Shown: piece by piece, positions 1 through 5,216 of the stretch
How the letters are laid out: every line of letters begins with the position of its first letter
Numbering within the stretch: the first letter of the stretch is position 1
From: an uncultured Spirochaetales bacterium
Lineage (GTDB): Bacteria > Spirochaetota > Spirochaetia > Sphaerochaetales > Sphaerochaetaceae
Reading direction: 5' to 3'
NCBI GenBank assembly: GCA_934276695.1
Contig: CAKQTF010000052.1
Location: forward strand, 1 to 6,930
Length of the DNA: 6,930 bases
The notes under the pieces: generated by a model
Database searches by the model: none
What the model was told of the DNA's origin: nothing
What the model saw: the letters and a program-made list of their open reading frames with translations, nothing else
Made by a program: the position numbers and the translations under genes

Positions 1-171
1 AGTCTGTGTCCATGGCTTTGATCCAAGAGTAGATGACTTGCCTTCTATGATGAACAGCGTCTCCATCTCATCATAGACAGGATGATCAAGCTCAAAGATC
101 TCAAGAGACGAAACCGCAGAGAGCGACAGGCATACAGATAATAATGCAACAGCAATGATAAATCTCTTCAT
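1..171 (-). CDS. Exported, probably outer-membrane protein, N-terminal fragment (57 codons visible)
   Basis: Translating the minus strand from an ATG at 171 gives 57 uninterrupted codons that run off the left edge. The start MKRFIIAVALLSVCLSLSAV is a textbook signal peptide: a basic n-region, a hydrophobic core of about 15 residues, and small residues before likely cleavage near residues 19-22. The mature start reads LEIFELDHPVYDEMETLF and then a segment ending KPWTQT. A short acidic/aromatic stretch followed by a KPW-type motif is a pattern I associate with spirochaete outer-membrane proteins; that is recollection, not a database result. No clear Shine-Dalgarno sequence precedes the ATG, but no other in-frame start fits the signal peptide. 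It is transcribed divergently from the glycosyltransferase. A lipoprotein is unlikely, because the only early cysteine (residue 14) lies inside the hydrophobic core, not at a lipobox. Confidence 0.72.
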   Translation of the reverse strand, partial: MKRFIIAVALLSVCLSLSAVSSLEIFELDHPVYDEMETLFIIEGKSSTLGSKPWTQT

Positions 172-328
172 AGCATGCTTATTCTATAACAAATACAGCG
201 ATTATCACAGTTTCATTATGAAAACATGCTTACTGTATGATTATCGATAGTTGCAATGCCCTGCAAGAATATAAAAGGACAGCTATGGCTATAGTGAAAA
301 CAAGCGCAGACTCCATGCACTGTTGATT

Positions 329-361
329 CAATTGCCAACAATTGCAATCTCATGTTACTAT
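329..361 (+). promoter_or_regulatory. Candidate promoter with paired CAATTG boxes upstream of the glycosyltransferase
   Basis: A -35-like TTGCCA (332-337) and an extended -10-like TG-T-TACTAT (353-361) are separated by 18 bases and lie 44 bases before the glycosyltransferase ATG. This would start transcription near 368. Two CAATTG palindromes (329-334 and 339-344), exactly 10 bases apart, overlap and flank the -35, and an ATTGCAAT palindrome (341-348) overlaps the second. One-turn spacing of identical half-sites is what a dimeric or tandem regulator site could look like, but AT-rich DNA produces such matches easily. The -10 hexamer matches consensus at only 4 of 6 positions. Confidence 0.35.
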
Positions 362-405
362 CAGAACAGTCATCAATAGTCTAAATTAAGGAATGCTGAA
401 TTATA

Positions 406-1692
406 ATGCGTATCGCTTTTGGTTTTGATATATTCTATCCTGAGACAAATGGAGTGATAACAACAACAATTAATCTCGCGAAGAATCTTATAGAGATGGG
501 CCATGAGGTCTGGTTCTTTGTCCCATATAACAAGAAATTCAAAGACAATGTGATTGAGAATGGAATACATATTGTCCATATAAGGGCTCTCCCATCATAT
601 ATCTACAAAGGAATGAGGATGATCCCTACATATGGGCGGTTCCTTGCACCGATTCTCAGAAAGCACAGAATAGACATTGTCCATAACACGACTCCGTGGC
701 TGATGGGAATGTCGCTGAACCATGCTGCACGCAAGCTTCATATCCCAACAGTCGGAACGCACCATACGCTCATCGATGACCCGATCTATATACAGTATGC
801 GCTCAAGAGCATGAAGCTCTCAAAGGCAGCAACAAAAGCCATCTGGACTGTTGTGTTCAATCCATTCTACAGGCTTACCTGGGTTGCAACAGCTCCTTCA
901 AAGAAGACATGCAGGCAGATTCAGGCAAAGTATCCATCACTTGATGTCAGATACATCTCAAACGGAATCGACACATCAAGATTCACCGAGGGGAAAAGCG
1001 AGCTTCCGCTTCCAAAGCAGATCAGCCCTGACTGGGTCGGACCGAAGACGCTCATATATGTAGGCCGCCTTGGATATGAGAAGGCAATCGATGTGACATT
1101 CAATGCATTTGCGCTCTGCCTCAAGAAGAATCCTGATGCAAAGCTGATCTGCATAGGCAGAGGACCAGCAGAGGAACGGCTTCAGAATATGGTCTCAAAG
1201 CTCAAGATGCAGGACAGCGTGCTAATGACAGGGCTTATACCGAACAATGAGATCATAGGCTCCAGGATCCTTTCAAAGGTATGCGCTTTCGTGACAGCGT
1301 CCCTTTCAGAGAACCAGGCGATAACAGTCATTGAGGCACTCTGCTCAGGCGCTCCTGTAATCTGCGCAGATGTCCCTAATATGACAGCGATTGTCTCACC
1401 GGATCAGGGATGGTACTTCAAAGGCGGAGACGAAGAGGACCTTGCAAGGCAGATGGACAGGGCTCTCAACAATAAAGAGGAAAGAGATCAGAAGCACACA
1501 GCTGCGCTCAGATCCCTCCCTCTCTTTGATGGCAGGGAGGTCGCAAAGCAGTTCGAGGCCCTGTATCAGGAGATGCTCATGAAGCGCGACAATGGCTTCT
1601 ATGTTGAGAAAGGCGAAGAGAAAGCGCTTGCATATGCGAAGGAAATAGAGAGAGAGGAAGCGCTGAAAAGCGAGTTCAGAACAGGACAGTGA
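406..1692 (+). CDS. GT4-family (GT-B fold) glycosyltransferase, lipid glucosyltransferase-like
   Basis: This 428-residue protein should transfer a sugar from a nucleotide-sugar donor to a membrane-associated acceptor at the cytoplasmic face. The N-terminal domain (about 1-170) opens with the acceptor-side pattern FDIFYPETNGV (7-17) followed by a helix ending MGHEV. The HNTTPW (93-98) and GTHHT (117-121) segments resemble those of diacylglycerol glucosyltransferases and PimA-like enzymes. The linker contains SNGID (185-189). The C-terminal donor domain has YVGRLGYEK (218-226), IGRGP (250-254), and the GT4 EX7E pair E302/E310 inside SENQAITVIEALCSGAPVI. About 40 residues after 388 form a charged helical tail. 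Length is normal for the family. AAGGA at 388-392 lies 13 bases before the ATG, a longish spacing. No sugar-biosynthesis neighbours reveal the acceptor. Membrane glycolipid synthesis is the best guess; a polysaccharide role is possible. Confidence 0.9.
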   Translation: MRIAFGFDIFYPETNGVITTTINLAKNLIEMGHEVWFFVPYNKKFKDNVIENGIHIVHIRALPSYIYKGMRMIPTYGRFLAPILRKHRIDIVHNTTPWLMGMSLNHAARKLHIPTVGTHHTLIDDPIYIQYALKSMKLSKAATKAIWTVVFNPFYRLTWVATAPSKKTCRQIQAKYPSLDVRYISNGIDTSRFTEGKSELPLPKQISPDWVGPKTLIYVGRLGYEKAIDVTFNAFALCLKKNPDAKLICIGRGPAEERLQNMVSKLKMQDSVLMTGLIPNNEIIGSRILSKVCAFVTASLSENQAITVIEALCSGAPVICADVPNMTAIVSPDQGWYFKGGDEEDLARQMDRALNNKEERDQKHTAALRSLPLFDGREVAKQFEALYQEMLMKRDNGFYVEKGEEKALAYAKEIEREEALKSEFRTGQ

Positions 1693-2848
1693 GATATCCG
1701 CCTAGTGAGAAGTCGCTTCCGGTCTTCTCTCCTGGTATCTTTGTATATATGTACTTATACTCAAAGAACACTCTCAGCAATCCCATTATATGCATATCTG
1801 CACCTATTCCGAATCCTCCTAGGAAGTTGAAGCCTGACTGGTTTCTGGAATTAAGCAGCTCTCCTCCTGATATTGCATTCTCAAAATAGACATATGTTCC
1901 TGGATAGGTTCCCTTTGAAAGCACCTCAGGCCCTGCAAACCATAGCGTTGAGCTGAAGCTCATCATATAAGTCCTCGGAGGTATCCTCCTGCCCATGAAG
2001 GATGTCTTCATCAGATATCTTGGGACTGCAGTCCCTGTCAGGAGCTGATTCTTCAGCGATATGTCGATATACAGCGAATAGCGGTTCCTTCCACTGAAAA
2101 GCTCCCTCTCTGATACGAATGTATGCTTATACCTGAAATCCAGATTCATGCGGAATGCATCAGTCTGCGTTCCGGAGAACCCGCTCAGCTTATTCAGAAG
2201 GAACCATGGCGCAAACAGTATGCTCATCTCGCCGCTGTAGCCTTCTGGCGCAATGTAATCATCATCCATCAGGTTGAATACAAGCTTTGTCTCGATTGAA
2301 TTGGACAGGAAATACTTACCGCCACCAAGCTCCGGAGTGCCAAGAAGATACTGGGATGAGAGCGTATCCGGAAAAAGATCACTATTGCTGAAGACTCCTG
2401 CATAATTCCCTTTCCTGATATCGGAGAAATCAGCGAAAGCCTGCTCCCATCTCATCCTCATGATCACTGCAGCTGTAAGGATATCAGGAAGTGTCTTATC
2501 GTACTTATTATCAAGGATGCCCTGCTCATATACTATCGAGCCATCTGAGAATGCGACAGTATAGTCATTTCCTGATACATTCTCCAGAAGGTTTCCTGTC
2601 ACAGGATCCTGGAACACAGTCCGCTGGTCTAGCCCCGCCTCAAGCCTTGCATATATCTTAGTGTCAAGATCCTTCGCTAGCTCAATCCCGGAGATCCCGA
2701 AATCACCCCAGAGGGATACAGGAAGCATGCCGTATGCAAAATCAGAAAGATAAGACCCATTGATCACTGCTGAGTAATATGCCTCTTTCGCAGAGAGAGC
2801 AAAAGAGACCAGCACCATGACGATAAATGCAGCAAATACCTTCCTCAT
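1676..2848 (-). CDS. Exported beta-barrel-like outer-membrane protein of unknown function
   Basis: I do not recognise a named family. The 390-residue product starts MRKVFAAFIVMVLVSFALSA, a clear signal peptide with likely cleavage after ALSA (residue 20). The remainder has no hydrophobic helix, but has many short alternating stretches of the beta-strand kind, such as RMNLDFRYKHTF (233-244), YSLYIDISLKN (257-267) and the glycine-rich GFGIGADMHIMGLLRVFFEY (345-364). It ends in YLTVLF: a terminal Phe after alternating hydrophobics is the usual signal recognised by the BAM machinery. Upstream on the minus strand, GGGA sits 10 bases before the ATG inside the palindrome ATCCCGGGAT (2858-2867); no good promoter was found. 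The gene is convergent with the glycosyltransferase and shares 17 bases with it (1676-1692), leaving no room for an intergenic terminator. Outer-membrane location is inferred; a porin or structural role is possible. Confidence 0.82.
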   Translation of the reverse strand: MRKVFAAFIVMVLVSFALSAKEAYYSAVINGSYLSDFAYGMLPVSLWGDFGISGIELAKDLDTKIYARLEAGLDQRTVFQDPVTGNLLENVSGNDYTVAFSDGSIVYEQGILDNKYDKTLPDILTAAVIMRMRWEQAFADFSDIRKGNYAGVFSNSDLFPDTLSSQYLLGTPELGGGKYFLSNSIETKLVFNLMDDDYIAPEGYSGEMSILFAPWFLLNKLSGFSGTQTDAFRMNLDFRYKHTFVSERELFSGRNRYSLYIDISLKNQLLTGTAVPRYLMKTSFMGRRIPPRTYMMSFSSTLWFAGPEVLSKGTYPGTYVYFENAISGGELLNSRNQSGFNFLGGFGIGADMHIMGLLRVFFEYKYIYTKIPGEKTGSDFSLGGYLTVLF

Positions 2849-2928
2849 ATCTATAACATCCCGGGATTGCCCTTAAAAATCAAGAGCCAACAGAGAATAA
2901 AAGCAGAAACAGCGGGAGAAGTTACAGA

Positions 2929-3045
2929 ATGGGGATGAAATCAATTCAGGACAATGTAGGCATTAAGCTCACGATACAGCTTCCTTTTCATCATGTTTCT
3001 CCTGAAAACACCATGCCAGGGCTGTTGAATCCCCTTTTTCATTGA
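2929..3045 (+). CDS. Possible small ORF, 38 codons (weakly supported)
   Basis: An ATG at 2929 opens 38 codons ending in TGA at 3043-3045. The product would start MGMKSIQDNVGIKLTIQL and end PGLLNPLFH; it matches nothing I recognise and has no membrane segment or signal peptide. GGGAG (2913-2917) lies 11 bases before the first ATG, a usable ribosome binding site at slightly long spacing, and a second in-frame ATG is at 2935. The stop codon falls inside the -35 hexamer of the downstream foldase promoter. It occupies a region that otherwise holds only divergent promoters. A 38-codon frame can arise by chance, so this is recorded as a possibility only. Confidence 0.2.
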   Translation: MGMKSIQDNVGIKLTIQLPFHHVSPENTMPGLLNPLFH

Positions 3046-3069
3046 CAGCGCTTAGCTATAAATGATAAT
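3042..3069 (+). promoter_or_regulatory. Strong sigma-70-type promoter of the PpiD/SurA-like gene
   Basis: A perfect -35 hexamer TTGACA (3042-3047) and a -10 hexamer GATAAT (3064-3069, 5 of 6 consensus) are separated by 16 bases. They lie 63 bases upstream of the foldase ATG, predicting a start near 3076. A TATAAA at 3057-3062 is too close to the -35 to be the partner. This is the best promoter match in the window and suggests vigorous housekeeping expression unless repressed at the adjacent dyad. Confidence 0.7.
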
Positions 3070-3079
3070 TTTAAAGAGT

Positions 3080-3095
3080 CCGTAAAAATTTACGG
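3080..3095. promoter_or_regulatory. Perfect 16-base dyad just downstream of the promoter, possible operator
   Basis: CCGTAAAAATTTACGG consists of 7-base arms CCGTAAA (3080-3086) and TTTACGG (3089-3095) around a central AA. It begins about 11 bases after the -10, so it covers roughly +5 to +20 of the transcript, where a bound repressor would block initiation. The two-base centre makes it a poor RNA hairpin unless the inner A/T pairs open, which favours a DNA site for a dimeric protein. The T-rich run after it (3100-3108) recalls an attenuator, but the stem is A/T-rich and no upstream gene needs terminating. Confidence 0.4.
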
Positions 3096-3132
3096 CTGCT
3101 TTTATTTTACCACTAAAAAAGAGGTCTAGGTC

Positions 3133-4683
3133 ATGCCTACAGATGAAAAGAACGTAGTTGAATTCCCTAATGGCAGGAAAAGCCACAAGGAAGCAGGAAA
3201 GAAGAAAAAGAAGATAACAGCAAAGCAGGTCGGATGGGTCTTCGGTGTTGTTGTCCTGATTCTCATCTCTCTTGGCTTCATTCTGCCTGCTACAGGATTC
3301 ACTACTCTGAGTGATACTTCAATCGTATTCGGCAAGTATGATGGAAAGAAGATTGAGCTTAAGAACGGCAACTTCTTCTCATATCAGCTTCAGAATATTG
3401 CAAACTACTATGCACAGCAGAATGGCGGGATCATTCCTGACAGCTATTATTTCCAGATCTATTACACAGCATTCCAGAATGCAGTTGTATATGAGGCACT
3501 CAATGAGATGGCAGACAAGGCCGGAGTGAAAGCAAGTGCTGAAGCAATCGCTGATGGAATCGTATCATCAGGATACTGGAACAACAGCGACGGCGAATTC
3601 GATACTGAGCGCTACGATGCTGCATCCAAGAGTGATAAGGACTTCATCAGAAGCTACGTTGCAATGTCCCTTCCTTTCCAGAGCGTTGAGTCAGATATCG
3701 CAGGAGTCAAGGTCAGCGATGCCGAGAGGGATTTCATTGAGACTATCAATGCAGACACAAGATCATTTGAGTATATCATAGTAGACCAGAATGCTTATGG
3801 GGATGCTGAGGCAATCACATATGCAGAGAACAACCCTGAGCCATTCGTAGAGATCAATCTCTCAACTCTCTCATATGCAACAGAGACAGAGGCCAATGAT
3901 ATCCTTGCAAAGCTCAGAGACGGATCAATGACATATGATGAGGCTGTTGCTACAAGCATAGATTCATATGCATCAAGCAATGGATCAATCGGTGCTGTAT
4001 TCAAGCATGAGCTTGATGGCACACTCACAGGAATCGATGGAGCATCAGATGCTGTATTCTCATCTGCAATCGGAGAGTATTCAGGCCCATATGCAACAGC
4101 AGCTGGCTACACGATCTTCAGAGTCGATTCAGAGCCTGCAGTTGCAGACTTCACAACAGACAACTCACTGATGCATATCAAGGAATACATAGCAGACAAT
4201 GAGAGCCAGATCATGACAAGCTATCTTGCATCAATTGCTAATGATGTATATGCAGAAGCGCAGAGCGACTTCGAAGGCGCAGCAGACAAGCATGACCTTG
4301 AGATTGCGAGAGTATCGAACGTTGCACAGAATCCAGGCGCAAGCCAGTTCATCGCATCATTCAACTACAGCGACTACATGGGTCTGCTCTCAGCAGCTGC
4401 AAATGATGCAGAGTTCGAGAAGAAGCTCTTCACAGCTGAAGAGAACAGCGTATTCGAGCCTGTTCTCTCAGGAAGCTCCTACATCATCGTAAGGCCTATA
4501 GCCTCAAGCGGGACAAACTACATCTCAACATATGTTGCCTCAATGTATGGCACATATGCCGGACAGCTTTCGCTCTCTGACCTCCAGAACTCGATCTTCA
4601 CTTCAGATAAGCTCAAGAATGACTTCTATACAGTCTATCTGCAGAAGATACTGGGACTTGGAACATCAACCAGCAATAACTGA
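3133..4683 (+). CDS. Membrane-anchored PpiD/SurA-like peptidyl-prolyl isomerase-type chaperone
   Basis: The 516-residue protein should be a periplasmic folding factor held in the inner membrane. A lysine-rich cytoplasmic tail (15-31) precedes one transmembrane segment (about 33-55), giving an N-in, C-out anchor as in PpiD. Residues about 60-210 match the SurA/PpiD N-terminal chaperone style: a short strand GKYDGKKIEL followed by aromatic helices such as YYFQIYYTAFQNAVVYEAL. Residues about 241-335 form a parvulin-like domain recognisable by TETEANDILAKLRDG, SIGAVF, GEYSGPYATAAGY and the following strand. The two histidines typical of active parvulins appear replaced by Thr245 and Thr327, so isomerase activity is doubtful. 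The rest (336-516) is helical. AAGAGGT (3119-3125) lies 7 bases before the ATG. The gene has its own strong promoter and terminator and stands beside an OMP gene, consistent with a role in envelope protein folding. Confidence 0.8.
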   Translation: MPTDEKNVVEFPNGRKSHKEAGKKKKKITAKQVGWVFGVVVLILISLGFILPATGFTTLSDTSIVFGKYDGKKIELKNGNFFSYQLQNIANYYAQQNGGIIPDSYYFQIYYTAFQNAVVYEALNEMADKAGVKASAEAIADGIVSSGYWNNSDGEFDTERYDAASKSDKDFIRSYVAMSLPFQSVESDIAGVKVSDAERDFIETINADTRSFEYIIVDQNAYGDAEAITYAENNPEPFVEINLSTLSYATETEANDILAKLRDGSMTYDEAVATSIDSYASSNGSIGAVFKHELDGTLTGIDGASDAVFSSAIGEYSGPYATAAGYTIFRVDSEPAVADFTTDNSLMHIKEYIADNESQIMTSYLASIANDVYAEAQSDFEGAADKHDLEIARVSNVAQNPGASQFIASFNYSDYMGLLSAAANDAEFEKKLFTAEENSVFEPVLSGSSYIIVRPIASSGTNYISTYVASMYGTYAGQLSLSDLQNSIFTSDKLKNDFYTVYLQKILGLGTSTSNN

Positions 4684-4704
4684 TCAGCAAGGCATGAATA
4701 ACAT

Positions 4705-4741
4705 AAGGCCATATCCGAGCGGGATATGGCCTTCTTCTTTG
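4705..4741 (+). terminator. Intrinsic terminator of the PpiD/SurA-like gene
   Basis: A perfect 12-base-pair stem, AAGGCCATATCC (4705-4716) with GGATATGGCCTT (4722-4733), closes a GAGCG loop and is followed by the T-rich tract CTTCTTTG. It begins 21 bases after the foldase stop. Read on the minus strand, the same stem is followed by TATGTTATTC, moderately U-rich, so it may also stop transcription arriving from the minus-strand cluster to the right. Confidence 0.88.
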
Positions 4742-4774
4742 TGTGATCATCTCAATCATTCAAGCCTATCTCAC

Positions 4775-4795
4775 ACCTGTTTCTGAAAAACAGGT
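4775..4795. other. Perfect 8-base-pair hairpin without T-tract
   Basis: ACCTGTTT (4775-4782) pairs with AAACAGGT (4788-4795) across a CTGAA loop. Neither strand has a run of T after it, so it is not a standard terminator. It sits between the foldase terminator and the structured region at 4800-4994 and may be that RNA's 5' domain. GTGTGA (4741-4746) and TCACAC (4771-4776) form another possible 6-base-pair stem just upstream, whose right arm shares two bases with this hairpin. Confidence 0.5.
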
Positions 4796-4799
4796 ATAC

Positions 4800-4994
4800 G
4801 CTATGACTGGAAGTGCCCACCAAGGTTAAGGCAATGCTTCTTAAAACCGGTAGGCCTGTCACTATCTGATGCCAGATGGAAAAGCAGTCAGGGCCCTATA
4901 GAGATTATAGGGCAACATATACTTAGCTTCCTGCGATGTGCATCTGATCGCAGCACAGTCTGAAAACCCAGCTTTCAGTGAAATAACTACTTAG
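4800..4994 (+). ncRNA. Candidate structured non-coding RNA, family not recognised
   Basis: The region has no credible gene but holds consecutive stem-loops. Stem A: CCTG (4855-4858) with CAGG (4889-4892), ACT with AGT (4861-4863, 4886-4888), then ATCTG with CAGAT (4864-4868, 4873-4877) capped by ATGC, with a purine-rich internal loop GGAAAAGC on the 3' side. Stem B abuts it: GCCCTATA (4893-4900) with TATAGGGC (4906-4913). Stem C: CTGCGAT (4931-4937) with ATCGCAG (4947-4953). Stem D: CTGAAA (4960-4965) with TTTCAG (4973-4978). GGAAG (4809-4813) could close a long-range helix with CTTCC (4927-4931), at the cost of one pair in stem C. The plus strand is preferred because the unpaired stretches are then A- and G-rich, as in structured RNAs. 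No clear promoter or 3' terminator was found, so ends and strand are uncertain. It does not show tmRNA or RNase P hallmarks. Confidence 0.5.
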
Positions 4995-5008
4995 AGTCCA
5001 TTTACAGG

Positions 5009-5188
5009 CTACTCATCATCATAGTCGCCCCTGCTTTCCTTATATGCACTCCATCTGGAGGATTTCTCAAGAAGCATCTCTGAATCCTCTTCTCCGAATG
5101 AGTCCTTCCATTTTGAATAACGCTTCTCAGGAGCAGGCTTACGCCTTCCCTTATTCTTCTCTGTAAGATCTTCTTCGCCGTTAGCCAT
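5009..5188 (-). CDS. Small, highly charged hypothetical protein (59 aa)
   Basis: I do not recognise this protein. From ATG at 5188 it has 59 residues, starting MANGEEDLTEKNKGRRKPAP and ending ESRGDYDDE. It is dominated by Lys, Arg, Glu and Asp, has no hydrophobic segment or cysteine, and contains aromatic spots (YSKWKDSF, SSRWSAY), so it is likely cytoplasmic and perhaps disordered or nucleic-acid or protein binding. A longer frame begins at TTG 5224 inside the MATE stop region, but the ATG gives a more protein-like start. Neither start has a good Shine-Dalgarno. The gap from the MATE stop to the ATG is 28 bases on the same strand, so cotranscription, possibly with reinitiation, is likely. 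The absence of stops, the basic-then-acidic layout and the position support a real gene, but not firmly. Confidence 0.55.
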   Translation of the reverse strand: MANGEEDLTEKNKGRRKPAPEKRYSKWKDSFGEEDSEMLLEKSSRWSAYKESRGDYDDE

Positions 5189-5216
5189 AGAGATGATTAT
5201 GTATCCATAGCCAGAG

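Noticed and set aside
174..232. Direct repeat CATGCTTA at 174-181 and 225-232 before the exported-protein gene
   Set aside because: Eight bases in AT-rich intergenic DNA is near chance, and no minus-strand promoter could be built around it.
402..407. Perfect TATAAT hexamer
   Set aside because: It overlaps the glycosyltransferase ATG, so a transcript from it would start within the gene, and no -35 partner is present at proper spacing.
373..579. A 68-codon minus-strand frame across the glycosyltransferase start
   Set aside because: It is antisense to the glycosyltransferase N-terminus and its promoter region, is Cys/Ile-rich, and has no similarity or start signal.
4684..5008. tRNA, tmRNA, RNase P RNA or SRP RNA in the gap
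   Set aside because: No cloverleaf or GTTCGA-type T-arm, no tmRNA ends, and no RNase P or SRP conserved core sequences were found on either strand. 6S RNA could not be excluded by eye, but a clear 6S-type rod with a central bubble was not evident.
4741..5008. Insertion sequence or MITE remnant
   Set aside because: No matching terminal inverted repeats at the borders, no target-site duplication and no transposase fragment; the hairpins have different sequences from each other.
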